DNA of 15,604 bases, from the NCBI GenBank assembly GCA_021641225.1, contig JAJWXI010000029.1, positions 1 to 15,604 of the forward strand, in the 5' to 3' direction. The DNA is from Collinsella aerofaciens (GTDB taxonomy: Bacteria > Actinomycetota > Coriobacteriia > Coriobacteriales > Coriobacteriaceae). A model generated the notes under the pieces. That model had not been told where the DNA came from and did no database searches. It was given only the letters and a program-made list of their open reading frames with translations. Position 1 is the stretch's first letter. The number at the start of each line of letters is the position of its first letter. This document shows, one piece after another, positions 5,907 to 15,452 of the stretch. A program made the translations under genes and the position numbers.

Positions 5907-6218
5907 GTGTTTCAGATAGCCGATCTGCTCGCTATCGTTGCAGGCGCCATCGCGGGCGCAATTGCCTTCCTTCCCTTTGTCTTTACGCTCAAGCCGGTTC
6001 TTGACGATAAACAGAATGCGGACATGCTCAAGGGTATGGTGAGTCTGGCGGTCTCGGCAATCGCCCTGCTCGTCTTTACCTTGGTTGTGTTTGTGTTGTT
6101 CGGAGAGGCATTTCGCATGTTCCTCCTGGGCGAGGCGATCGGCTTCGTGGCCTTTATGGCCGCCTGCACGGTTCGCGTCGCCAAGGCGCTGCGAGATCCT
6201 CATGAGGTCGAAAGGTAA
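5907..6218 (+). CDS. atpI: AtpI-like ATP synthase subunit I
   Basis: This small membrane protein heads the operon. AtpI proteins are accessory factors thought to help c-ring assembly or ion supply and are poorly conserved in sequence. The 103 residues carry three hydrophobic spans (about 6-28, 44-66 and 68-92) joined by a short polar loop DDKQNAD and ending in a charged tail. The GTG at 5907 is chosen because GTGAGG (5895-5900) is well placed. The frame is open back to a TTG at 5832, but that start would precede the -10 box and lacks a ribosome site. The stop is 3 nt from atpB. The call rests on position, size and topology rather than on a strong motif. Confidence 0.7.
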   Translation: MFQIADLLAIVAGAIAGAIAFLPFVFTLKPVLDDKQNADMLKGMVSLAVSAIALLVFTLVVFVLFGEAFRMFLLGEAIGFVAFMAACTVRVAKALRDPHEVER

Positions 6219-6221
6219 GTC

Positions 6222-7025
6222 GTGGAAATTTTTGAAAAGCTGCCTGATGAGATTAATCATCTGGTCAGCGAGTTCAGCTCCACCCCTGTCGTGGGCGATC
6301 TGAGCTGCGGCATCACGCAGTACTCGTTTTGGCTGATCGTCTCCACGATCGTGCTCCTGATCGTCCTGGCCGTGTTCAAGAAGAAGCAGACCCTGGTCCC
6401 CAAGGGCTTCTTCGTCAACGGTTTCGAGTACATCATCGAGTACGTCGAGAACGATATCGGCAAGGGCGTCGTGGGTGAGAACTGGAAGAAGCACTTCCCG
6501 TTCCTGTGCTCGCTTTTCCTGTTCATTCTGATCAACAACATGATCGGCCTGATCCCGGGAATGAAGCCCGGCACCGGCGCAATCGGCTCCACCGCCGCGC
6601 TCGCCATCTTCGCCTTCGTGTACTTCATCTACTACGGATGCAAGGCTCACGGCGTGATCGGCTACATCAAGAGCCTCGCCCCGCAGGGCGTGAGCTTCCC
6701 GATGAACGTGCTCGTGTGGGTCGTTGAGCTTTTCTCGACCTTCCTGCGCCTCATCACGCTCGCCGTCCGTCTGTTCTGCAACATGTTCGCAGGACACGTG
6801 GTCATGGGCTCGTTCGCCATCATGGCGAGCATGTTCATGCAGCCGCTGCTTCAGCAGGTTTCCGCGGCCCACGCCGTCGGCGCCCTGCCTTCGCTGGCCT
6901 GGCTTGCCATCCTCATCCTGATCTATGCGATCGAGCTTGTGGTCGGCGCCATCCAGGCTTACGTCTTCACGGTCCTTACCGCCGTGTATGTCTCCGAGGC
7001 AGAGGAGGTCGCGGAGGAGGAGTAG
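6222..7025 (+). CDS. atpB: ATP synthase Fo subunit a
   Basis: The stator membrane subunit forms the two proton half-channels against the c-ring. It is 267 residues with five to six hydrophobic spans. The diagnostic segment is FSTFLRLITLAVRLFCNMFAGH (171-192). Arg183 is the essential arginine facing the c-ring carboxylate. The last helix, IELVVGAIQAYVFTVLTAVY (237-256), carries the usual polar residues. The common RLFGNMFAG appears here as RLFCNMFAG, with Cys186 in place of Gly. The GTG start at 6222 follows GAAAGGT, 3 nt after the atpI stop. The C-terminus ends in a strongly acidic run of Glu. Confidence 0.95.
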   Translation: MEIFEKLPDEINHLVSEFSSTPVVGDLSCGITQYSFWLIVSTIVLLIVLAVFKKKQTLVPKGFFVNGFEYIIEYVENDIGKGVVGENWKKHFPFLCSLFLFILINNMIGLIPGMKPGTGAIGSTAALAIFAFVYFIYYGCKAHGVIGYIKSLAPQGVSFPMNVLVWVVELFSTFLRLITLAVRLFCNMFAGHVVMGSFAIMASMFMQPLLQQVSAAHAVGALPSLAWLAILILIYAIELVVGAIQAYVFTVLTAVYVSEAEEVAEEE

Positions 7026-7149
7026 TCTTCCGTTCGCGCCTTAAAGGTAAGGCAATTCGTTAAACCGCCGGTGCCCGTACCCATGGAGCCCGGCAGTTAT
7101 AAAAAGGTTATCCTGCGTGAAATAAGACACGCACGACAAAGGAGGAATC
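7026..7149 (+). promoter_or_regulatory. atpB-atpE intergenic leader
   Basis: This 124-nt gap is the only long one inside the operon. It holds a possible stem GCCGG (7067-7071) with CCGGC (7090-7094), then an A/T-rich patch, then the strongest ribosome site of the operon, AAAGGAGG (7138-7145). Subunit c is needed in many copies per complex. A translation-enhancing or mRNA-processing leader before atpE is known in other bacteria, so that role is inferred here. Confidence 0.4.
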
Positions 7150-7344
7150 GTGGGAGTTATCGGTTACGGTCTCGGTGTTATCGGCGCTGGTCTTGCTATC
7201 GGCCTGTCTGCTCTGGGTGCTACGGGTGCTATGGCCCGTCAGCCTGAGGTCCAGGGCCGCGTGTTCACCGTCTTCATCATGGGCTCCGCCTTCGGCGAGG
7301 CTCTGGCTCTGATCGGCTTCGTTGTCGCGCTGATCGTTAAATAG
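7150..7344 (+). CDS. atpE: ATP synthase Fo subunit c
   Basis: This is the proteolipid hairpin that forms the rotating c-ring. The 64 residues comprise a Gly-rich first helix (GYGLGVIGAGLAIGLSALGA), the polar loop RQPE (30-33), and a second helix with the ion-binding Glu50 in SAFGEALALIGF. No Ser/Thr follows Glu50, unlike sodium-binding c-subunits, so a proton-coupled ring is likely. The protein is shorter than the usual 70-90 residues because almost nothing precedes helix 1. The GTG start at 7150 is well supported by AAAGGAGG, and an in-frame stop at 7123-7125 leaves no upstream alternative. Confidence 0.94.
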   Translation: MGVIGYGLGVIGAGLAIGLSALGATGAMARQPEVQGRVFTVFIMGSAFGEALALIGFVVALIVK

Positions 7345-7359
7345 CACGGAGCGTCAAGT

Positions 7360-7962
7360 ATGAATCTTTCATCCCAGAAGAGCGCGATCGCACTCTCCGC
7401 GTCCGCGGCCGCGCTGCTCATGCCGGTTTCCGCGTTCGCTGAGGACGGCGCTGCCGGTGCGGACATCCTCATCCCTAAGATGGCGGAGTTCATCCCGGCG
7501 CTTATCGCCTTCCTGATTATCTGGATCGTGCTGGCCAAGGTCGCCCTGCCGGGCATCATGAAAACCATGGAGGAGCGCGGCAAGAAGATCGAGGAGAGCC
7601 TCGACGAGGCCGAGAAGACCAAGCAGGAGGCTATCGCCAAGCGCGCTGAGTCCGACTCGATCGTCACCGACGCCCGTCGTCAGGCTGCCGATATCGTTCT
7701 CGAGGCCCGTAAGGACGCCGAGTCCGAGCGCGCCCGTATCATCGAGGCTGCTCACAAGGAGGCCGAGGAGATCATCGCCAAGGCCCATACGACCGTCGAG
7801 GACGAGCGCAAGTCCATCTACGCCGGTGCCGCGAGCTCCATCGCCGACCTGTCCGTTGCCGTCGCCACCAAGATCGTGGGCGAGGCACTCGAGGACGAGG
7901 CCGAGCAGAAGAAGCTCATCGAGCGCTACATCCAGGAAGCAGGTAGCCTGAATGCCGACTAG
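7360..7962 (+). CDS. atpF: ATP synthase Fo subunit b, with a signal-peptide-like N-terminus
   Basis: Subunit b forms the peripheral stalk linking Fo to F1. Of the 200 residues, about 44-64 form the membrane anchor (ALIAFLIIWIVLAKVALPG). From about 66 to 190 there is a long charged amphipathic helix or coiled coil typical of b subunits. Before the anchor there is a second hydrophobic stretch (9-27) ending in SAFA-ED, which reads like a cleavable signal peptide with an AxA site after Ala27. The ATG at 7360 follows GGAG at 8-nt spacing, 15 nt after atpE. The end overlaps atpH by 11 nt, suggesting translational coupling. Confidence 0.93.
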   Translation: MNLSSQKSAIALSASAAALLMPVSAFAEDGAAGADILIPKMAEFIPALIAFLIIWIVLAKVALPGIMKTMEERGKKIEESLDEAEKTKQEAIAKRAESDSIVTDARRQAADIVLEARKDAESERARIIEAAHKEAEEIIAKAHTTVEDERKSIYAGAASSIADLSVAVATKIVGEALEDEAEQKKLIERYIQEAGSLNAD

Positions 7963-8428
7963 CCGCTATCAGGACAAGGTGCTCGAGACCTACGCGCGCT
8001 CCCTTCTGGAAGCCGCTAAGGCCGAGAACCATGTGTTCGAGGACCTCGAGATGATCGAGCGCCTGGCTTCTGCCAGCCCCGAGATCATCGCCGTGCTCGA
8101 CACCATGTCCAAGCGCGACCAGCTCGACCTTCTTCCCAAGGTGGCAGCTGCCTTTAAGTATGTTGCCGAGGAAGACGAGGATGTAGTGGGCGTGACCGTC
8201 ACCACGGCGATCCCGCTCGACGACGAGCTGCGTCAAACCATCACTAAGAAATGCGAGCAGGACTTCGGCCGCAAGGTATTCCTTATCGAGCAGGTCGACC
8301 CGTCTATCGTGGGCGGCCTGGTGCTCGAGGCCCGCGGCGAGCGTCGTGACATTTCCGTCAAGACGCAGCTGCGCATCGCGCAGGAGACCCTCGCAAACTC
8401 TGCTAATTCGTACGGAGGTGAAGCCTAA
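7952..8428 (+). CDS. atpH: ATP synthase F1 subunit delta
   Basis: Delta caps the F1 hexamer and binds the b stalk. The 158-residue protein has a helical N-terminal domain (YARSLLEAA at 14-22) and a C-terminal signature in which DPSIVGGLVLEARGERRDIS matches the family pattern for the last strand-helix unit. The ATG at 7952 lies inside the end of atpF. The last base of its stop codon is the first base of the atpA start (TAATG), so it is coupled on both sides. Length is slightly below the common 170-180. Confidence 0.92.
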   Translation: MPTSRYQDKVLETYARSLLEAAKAENHVFEDLEMIERLASASPEIIAVLDTMSKRDQLDLLPKVAAAFKYVAEEDEDVVGVTVTTAIPLDDELRQTITKKCEQDFGRKVFLIEQVDPSIVGGLVLEARGERRDISVKTQLRIAQETLANSANSYGGEA

Positions 8429-10026
8429 TGTCCGAAACCCTCAATGCCCAGGATATCGCCAAGAAACTGCAGGAGCAGCTCACGAGCCTCTCCGCGACGG
8501 TCGATACGCATGAGGTTTCAACGGTCGACGAGGTAGGCGACGGCATCGCGCGCGTCTCCGGCCTCAAGAGCGCCATGGCAGGCGAGCTTCTGGAGTTCAA
8601 GAGCTCCGATACCGGTGAGACCGTCTTCGGCCTTGCCCAGAACCTTGACCGTGACGAGGTCGGCGCCGTTCTGTTTGGTGCCGTCGACTCCATCAAGGAA
8701 GGCGACGAGTGCCGCACCACTGGTCGCATTATGGATATCCCCGTGAGCCGCGCCATGCTCGGCCGCGTCGTCAATCCGCTCGGCCAGCCCATCGACGGCC
8801 TGGGCGACATCGTCGCCACGCACCGTCGCCCCATCGAGTTCAAGGCCCCCGGCGTCATCGACCGTACCCCGGTGTGTGAGCCGGTTCAGACCGGTCTGCT
8901 CGCTATCGACTCCATGGTGCCTATTGGCCGCGGTCAGCGTGAGCTCATCATCGGCGACCGTAAGACCGGTAAGACCGCCATCGCCATCGACGCTATCCTC
9001 AACCAGCGCGGCAAGGGCATGGTCTGCATCTATGTCGCCATCGGCCAGAAGGCCTCTACGGTTGCCAACATCCGCGAGACCCTCGCTCAGCACGGTGCGC
9101 TCGACTACACCATCATCGTTTCGGCCACCGCTGCCGATTCCGCCCCTATGCAGTACATCGCGCCTATGGCCGGTGCCGCTATCGGCGAGTTCTTCATGTA
9201 CAACGGCGAGGACGGCAAGCCCGCCAGCGAGACCAATCCCGGCGGCCACGTGCTCGTCATCTACGACGACCTGTCCAAGCAGGCTGTGGCCTACCGTCAG
9301 ATGTCGCTGACGCTGCATCGTCCGCCCGGACGCGAGGCCTATCCTGGCGACATCTTCTACCTGCACTCTCGTCTGCTCGAGCGTGCCGTCAAGATGTCCA
9401 AGAAGAACGGTTACGGCTCCATGACGGCTCTGCCGATCATCGAGACCCAGGACGGCGACGTCTCGGCCTACATTCCGACCAACGTCATTTCCATTACCGA
9501 TGGTCAGATCTACCTGCAGTCCGAGCTCTTCTTCCAGGGTCAGCGCCCGGCAGTCGACGTGGGCATCTCCGTGTCCCGCGTCGGTGGCGATGCGCAGACC
9601 AAGGCCATGAAGCAGGTTGCCGGCAACCTCCGTCTAGACCTCGCTTCGTACCAGGAGCTCGCCGGCTTTACGCAGTTCGGCTCCGACCTCGACGAGGCCA
9701 CGCAAAAGCAGCTTACCCACGGCGCTCGCATGACTGAGCTCCTTAAGCAGCCGCGTTACAAGCCGTTTGAGGTTGGCGAGCAGATCGTTACGCTGTTCGC
9801 TGGCAACGAGGGCTTCCTGGATGACCTGGAGATCGCCGACGTGCTGCCTTTCCGTGCCGAGCTCATCGAGTACATGGACAATGGCTTTGGCTCGCTGCTC
9901 GACAAGGTTCGCGCCAAGAAGATCGATGATGACACCAAGGCTGAGCTCTTGCGCGTCATCGGCGACTTCAAGCAGCAGTTCATGGACAAGCACCATTCGG
10001 ATGTTTCTGGATCAGAGGAGAACTAA
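8428..10026 (+). CDS. atpA: ATP synthase F1 subunit alpha
   Basis: Alpha is the non-catalytic nucleotide-binding subunit of the F1 hexamer. The 532 residues include the beta-barrel domain, the Walker A loop GDRKTGKT (176-183), the Walker B strand VLVIYDD (275-281), LSKQAVAYRQ, and the arginine finger Arg384 in SVSRVGGDAQ. Compared with family members I remember, there are about 12 extra residues at 262-273 (Asp/Gly/Pro-rich) directly before the Walker B strand. The ATG at 8428 follows GGAGGTG (8414-8420) and overlaps the atpH stop by one base. Confidence 0.97.
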   Translation: MSETLNAQDIAKKLQEQLTSLSATVDTHEVSTVDEVGDGIARVSGLKSAMAGELLEFKSSDTGETVFGLAQNLDRDEVGAVLFGAVDSIKEGDECRTTGRIMDIPVSRAMLGRVVNPLGQPIDGLGDIVATHRRPIEFKAPGVIDRTPVCEPVQTGLLAIDSMVPIGRGQRELIIGDRKTGKTAIAIDAILNQRGKGMVCIYVAIGQKASTVANIRETLAQHGALDYTIIVSATAADSAPMQYIAPMAGAAIGEFFMYNGEDGKPASETNPGGHVLVIYDDLSKQAVAYRQMSLTLHRPPGREAYPGDIFYLHSRLLERAVKMSKKNGYGSMTALPIIETQDGDVSAYIPTNVISITDGQIYLQSELFFQGQRPAVDVGISVSRVGGDAQTKAMKQVAGNLRLDLASYQELAGFTQFGSDLDEATQKQLTHGARMTELLKQPRYKPFEVGEQIVTLFAGNEGFLDDLEIADVLPFRAELIEYMDNGFGSLLDKVRAKKIDDDTKAELLRVIGDFKQQFMDKHHSDVSGSEEN

Positions 10027-10031
10027 GCCCC

Positions 10032-10939
10032 ATGGCCAACCTTCGCGACATTAAGAAGCGAATCTCCTCGGTTACCACGACCAAGCAGATCACGCGCACG
10101 ATGGAGATGGTCTCTACGGCCAAGATCCGTCGTGCCCTCGATCGCTCCAAGCAGGCCGAGCCCTATAAGGAGGCGCTGACCGACGTCATGTTGACGGTCG
10201 CCGGCGACGCCTCCTGTTCGGGCACCGATCCCATGCTGCAGAAGCATGAGAGCGTCAAGCATGGCCTGATTGTCGTTATTGCCTCGGACCGCGGCCTTGC
10301 CGGCGGTTTCAATACGACGGTGGAGCGCACGGCCGAAAAGCTCGCCGCTTCTTGGGCGAACGACGGCATCGAGTGCGAGATCATCGCGTGCGGGCGTAAG
10401 CCGGCCACGTATTTCCGTGACCGCGCAAACGTTGTCATGCACTTTGAGGGCAACTCCTCTGAGCCCGATTTCAATCAGGCCCGCATGATCTCCTCTCATA
10501 TCTGCGATGCGTATCGTGCCGGTGAGCTTGACCGTGTCGAGCTTGTCTACCACCACGCCAAGAACCGCGTGGATCAGGAGCTTCGCGTCGAGCATCTGTT
10601 GCCGCTCGACCCCGAGATGATCGCTATGGCCCACGGTCCGCGTAAGAACGAGACCGACGCCCCTAAGCGCATCTCGTCCACGTTCGAGTTCGTGCCCTCT
10701 CCCGAGCATGTTCTCGGCAAGCTTGTGCCGTCTTATATCCTGACGGTCATCTACCAGGCCCTGATCGATTCGGCGGCTGCCGAGCAGGGTGCACGCCGCA
10801 AGGCTATGCACTCCGCGACGGAAAACGCCACCGCGATCATCTCGACCCTTACCCGCACGTATAGTCGCGTGCGCCAGGCTTCGATCACGACCGAGATTAA
10901 CGAGATCGTCGGCGGAGCCTCAGCATTGGAGGAACAGTA

Positions 10940-10940
<1 letters not shown>
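10032..10940 (+). CDS. atpG: ATP synthase F1 subunit gamma
   Basis: Gamma is the central rotor shaft. The 302-residue protein starts with the helix containing RDIKKRISSVTTTKQITRTM, where the family is nearly invariant. It has ASDRGLAGGFN (84-94) and ends with the signature ITTEINEIVGGASALE (285-300). It is slightly longer than the common 285-290. It begins 5 nt after atpA, with AGAGGAGA overlapping the end of atpA. Its stop TAA overlaps the atpD start by one base. Confidence 0.96.
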
Positions 10941-12394
<1,454 letters not shown>

Positions 12395-12397
12395 GTT

Positions 12398-12790
12398 ATG
12401 CGTATCCGCATCGTGTGCCCCGTGAGCTGCGCCTATGAGGGCGACGCTGCGTTTGTGTCGATTCCGTCCACGGATGGCGAGTTTGGCGTCCTGCCTGCTC
12501 ACTCCAGCGAGATCTGCACGATCGACCGCGGTTACGTTCGCGTTTCCGATAAGGCCATGGGCACTGTCGACCACACGTTTGCCGTGGCCGGCGGCTATGC
12601 CCAGGTTGCGGACGATGTCGTGACCGTTCTCGCCGAGCGCGCTTGCGATTTGGCGACCGTCGATGCCGACAAGCTTAAAGCTGATATTCAAGGTTTTGAA
12701 GAGAAGCTGGGTAATTTGTCGGAGGATGATGCACGCCGCGCCTACCTCTATAATGAAATCGCATGGTGTAAGCTCAAGCTTGCCCAATAG
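12398..12790 (+). CDS. atpC: ATP synthase F1 subunit epsilon
   Basis: Epsilon sits on the rotor and can inhibit ATP hydrolysis. The 130 residues split into a beta-sandwich (about 1-85), with GEFGVLPAHSSE (27-38) as the family hallmark, and a C-terminal helical hairpin (about 88-130). The start ATG at 12398 follows GGGGGAG within the end of atpD. It is the last gene of the operon, and a classical terminator follows 36 nt after its stop. Confidence 0.94.
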   Translation: MRIRIVCPVSCAYEGDAAFVSIPSTDGEFGVLPAHSSEICTIDRGYVRVSDKAMGTVDHTFAVAGGYAQVADDVVTVLAERACDLATVDADKLKADIQGFEEKLGNLSEDDARRAYLYNEIAWCKLKLAQ

Positions 12791-12826
12791 TCAAACGATT
12801 TAGCGTTCGACCATTTGCGAACACAT

Positions 12827-12865
12827 CATGCCCGGGATGGCCCAGCCACCCCGGGCATGCTTTTT
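12827..12865 (+). terminator. Intrinsic terminator of the ATP synthase operon
   Basis: CATGCCCGGG (12827-12836) and CCCGGGCATG (12850-12859) form a perfect ten-base stem with a 13-nt loop, followed by C and five Ts (12861-12865). The ribosome site of murA begins immediately after the T-run. Confidence 0.88.
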
Positions 12866-12878
12866 GAAAGGGTAGACC

Positions 12879-14162
12879 TTGGATATTATCCGCGTTGAGG
12901 GTGGCCACGCCATCGGAGGCTCCGTGCCCGTCTCGGGTGCTAAGAACTCCGCGCTCAAACTCATGGCGGCAACGCTTCTGGCGCCGGGCAAGACGACGCT
13001 GCAGAACGTGCCCGATATTTCCGATGTCCACGTGATGGGCAAGGTGCTCAAGGGCATGGGCGCTACGATCGATGTTCTCGACGAGCACACGCTCGAGATC
13101 GATACCTCTCAGGTCGATTCTTGGGAGGCCCCCTACGAGCTCGTTGCCAAGATGCGTGCTTCCACCGCCGTCATGGGACCCCTGCTGGGCCGCTTCCATC
13201 GCGCCAAGATTGCCATGCCGGGCGGCTGCAACCTGGGTGCTCGCAAGATCGACATGCACATTCTGGGTCTCGAGGCCCTGGGCGTTGAGTTCGATACCGC
13301 CCACGGTTACATCAACGCTAATGCGCCCCAAGGTCTGCGCGGTACCACCGTCACGCTCGAGTTCGCCAGCGTCGGTGCGACCGAGAACCTCATCATGGCC
13401 TCTGTGCGCGCACAGGGCACCACGGTTATCGACAATGCCGCCCGCGAGCCCGAGATCGTCGATCTCGCTAACATGCTCAACGAGATGGGCGCCAAGATTG
13501 TTGGCGCCGGTACGCCCGTCGTGACTATCGAAGGCGTGGAAGAGCTCCATCCCGTTACCCATCGCGTGGTGGGCGACCGCATCGAGGCCGGTACCTTTAT
13601 CGTTGCCGGTGCGTTGATGGCCGACGATCGCGGTGTCGATGTCACGGGCTTTTGCCCCATTCACTTGGGCATGGTGCTCAAGAAGATGGAGCTCATGGGT
13701 ATCGACTGCGAGCGCGTCGAGGATGGCGTCCATGTGAACCGTGCCGAGCGTATCAAGCCGGTCGACATCCAGACGCTTCCGTTCCCCGGTTTCCCGACCG
13801 ACATGCAGGCGCAGATTATGGTGCTCTCCGCCCTTGCCGACGGTAGTTCCGTTATTACCGAAAACATCTTCGAGAATCGCTTTATGTTTGCCTCTGAGCT
13901 GGTGCGCATGGGTGCCGACATTCGCATCGAGAGCCATCATGCCATGATTCATGGCGTCAAGGGCTTCTCGGGTGCACAGGTTACCTCGCCCGATCTGCGC
14001 GGCGGAGCGGCCCTCGTCATAGCGGGCTTGATCGCCGACGGGACGACCGAGGTTTCGGCTATCCATCACATCAAGCGCGGCTACGAGCAGTTTGTCGAAA
14101 AGCTGCAGGCGCTCGGCGCGCATGTCGAGCATGCTACCGTCCCCGATCCCGTCATCTACTAA
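12879..14162 (+). CDS. murA: UDP-N-acetylglucosamine 1-carboxyvinyltransferase
   Basis: MurA transfers enolpyruvate from PEP to UDP-GlcNAc, the first committed step of peptidoglycan synthesis in the cytoplasm. The 427 residues contain SGAKNSAL with Lys22, the active-site loop PGGCNLGAR with Cys117, and TDMQAQ with catalytic Asp307. Keeping Cys at the loop means the usual fosfomycin target is present. The loop reads GARKID where GARPID is common. The start is a TTG at 12879 behind GAAAGGGT (12866-12873), which matches the family N-terminus (MDIIRVEGG). It is separated from the atp terminator by 13 nt and is followed 12 nt later by the LCP gene. Confidence 0.96.
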   Translation: MDIIRVEGGHAIGGSVPVSGAKNSALKLMAATLLAPGKTTLQNVPDISDVHVMGKVLKGMGATIDVLDEHTLEIDTSQVDSWEAPYELVAKMRASTAVMGPLLGRFHRAKIAMPGGCNLGARKIDMHILGLEALGVEFDTAHGYINANAPQGLRGTTVTLEFASVGATENLIMASVRAQGTTVIDNAAREPEIVDLANMLNEMGAKIVGAGTPVVTIEGVEELHPVTHRVVGDRIEAGTFIVAGALMADDRGVDVTGFCPIHLGMVLKKMELMGIDCERVEDGVHVNRAERIKPVDIQTLPFPGFPTDMQAQIMVLSALADGSSVITENIFENRFMFASELVRMGADIRIESHHAMIHGVKGFSGAQVTSPDLRGGAALVIAGLIADGTTEVSAIHHIKRGYEQFVEKLQALGAHVEHATVPDPVIY

Positions 14163-14174
14163 TACAGGTTGCCT

Positions 14175-15410
14175 ATGTTTAATAAAAAGCCCCTCGCGGA
14201 TACCACCACCCGAAGACCCTCAACTGGTGCGCAGGCCAAGATCTACAGTCGCGATAACGTGGCTCGCTATTCCGAGCGAGCTCGCCAACGTCGTCGTAGC
14301 CATACGATTCGTCACGTCGCGCTCATTGTCGTGCTTGGCGTGCTGCTGAGTGCCACTACCGCTGCCGGCCTGTGGTTTGCCACCATTATGGGCAAGCTCG
14401 GCGATTCTAATGTCATTACCGACAATCTGCGTCGGGTTCTGGTTGACACCGATGAGGCAAAGGATCCGTTCTACGTGCTGCTTCTTGGCACCGACGGCCG
14501 TCCGGGCGAGGATACGTATCGTGCCGACTCGATTATCCTGGCACGCATCGACCCCACGCAAAAGCAGGCGACGCTCATTTCCGTTCCGCGCGACACCAAG
14601 GTCGAGTACAAGGGCGAGACCATGAAGATCAACGCCTGCCATACCGTTGGCGGCGCCGAGGCCATGGTCGAGGCGGTCAACGAGCTGTGCGGTGTTCAGA
14701 TTTCCCACTATGCCGAGGTCAGCTTCGACGGTATGCAGGCGCTGATTGATTCGGTTGGCGGTATCGACATTAACGCAACCGATGATGTTGACGATCCCGA
14801 GCACCTGGATATTAAGATTACCGCTGGCCAGCAGCATATGGACGGTGCCACCGCCCTTACCTATGCCCGCTGCCGCTACACCTATGCCGACGGCGATTAC
14901 ACGCGCATGCGCCACCAGCGTCAGGTGCTTGGCGCCCTTGCCAACCAGATTCTCAATAACTTCGATGCCACGAAGATTTTTGGCCTGGTTAATTCGCTGT
15001 CCGATATGCTCGTAACCGATATGAGCGTTCAGGATATCGTGGCTACGGTCAATGCCATGCGCGGTATGGATGTCGACGGTATCTACTCGGCCAACCTGCC
15101 CTCGTACGCCGACGACAGCACCATGATCGACGGCGTGAGCTATGTCTTTGTCTACGAAGACGAGCTTAAGGAAATGATGGAGCGCGTCGATGCTGGCAAG
15201 GATCCCAAGGGTCCCAACACCATGGGTCTTTCCGACGGTTCCAGCTCTACGATCGGCGACCTGAACAACAACACGTCTGACGATTACGCAAACGGTACCG
15301 CAACCTCATCGGTCAGCTCTGACGATTCTGATGACTCAAGCGATTCGAGCGATTCGGACTACTACGAAGAGCCCACCGGCGACGGCAACGGCTACGAAGC
15401 CAATTATTAG
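14175..15410 (+). CDS. LytR-CpsA-Psr (LCP) family cell-wall polymer ligase
   Basis: LCP proteins are membrane-anchored enzymes that attach wall polymers such as teichoic acids or polysaccharides to peptidoglycan outside the cell. The 411-residue protein has a basic cytoplasmic N-terminus (1-46), one membrane span (about 47-69), and an LCP domain (about 98-260) with LLLGTDGR, the YRADSIILARID element, SVPRDTKV (136-143) and DYTRMRHQRQVL (241-252). Its Arg and Asp residues are those that bind the polyprenyl phosphate head group in the family. After a further extracellular region comes a Ser/Asp-rich low-complexity tail (about 351-411). The ATG at 14175 is preferred over an in-frame TTG at 14169 because AGG (14166-14168) is well spaced from it. 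It lies 12 nt after murA and is probably co-transcribed. Confidence 0.92.
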   Translation: MFNKKPLADTTTRRPSTGAQAKIYSRDNVARYSERARQRRRSHTIRHVALIVVLGVLLSATTAAGLWFATIMGKLGDSNVITDNLRRVLVDTDEAKDPFYVLLLGTDGRPGEDTYRADSIILARIDPTQKQATLISVPRDTKVEYKGETMKINACHTVGGAEAMVEAVNELCGVQISHYAEVSFDGMQALIDSVGGIDINATDDVDDPEHLDIKITAGQQHMDGATALTYARCRYTYADGDYTRMRHQRQVLGALANQILNNFDATKIFGLVNSLSDMLVTDMSVQDIVATVNAMRGMDVDGIYSANLPSYADDSTMIDGVSYVFVYEDELKEMMERVDAGKDPKGPNTMGLSDGSSSTIGDLNNNTSDDYANGTATSSVSSDDSDDSSDSSDSDYYEEPTGDGNGYEANY

Positions 15411-15440
15411 GGTTACGCGGGCTTACCAGCCCGCGTAACC
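15411..15440 (+). terminator. Perfect 12-bp hairpin directly after the LCP stop codon
   Basis: GGTTACGCGGGC (15411-15422) and GCCCGCGTAACC (15429-15440) are exact reverse complements around TTACCA. The stem begins at the base after the stop codon. No T-run follows on the + strand, so it may be a 3'-end stabiliser or a non-classical terminator. Confidence 0.6.
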
Positions 15441-15452
15441 AGTTGACGCTGC

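Noticed and set aside
12774..14132. Antisense open frame opposite murA
   Set aside because: It is a shadow of murA produced by codon bias. It would also start or end in the atp terminator region without signals.
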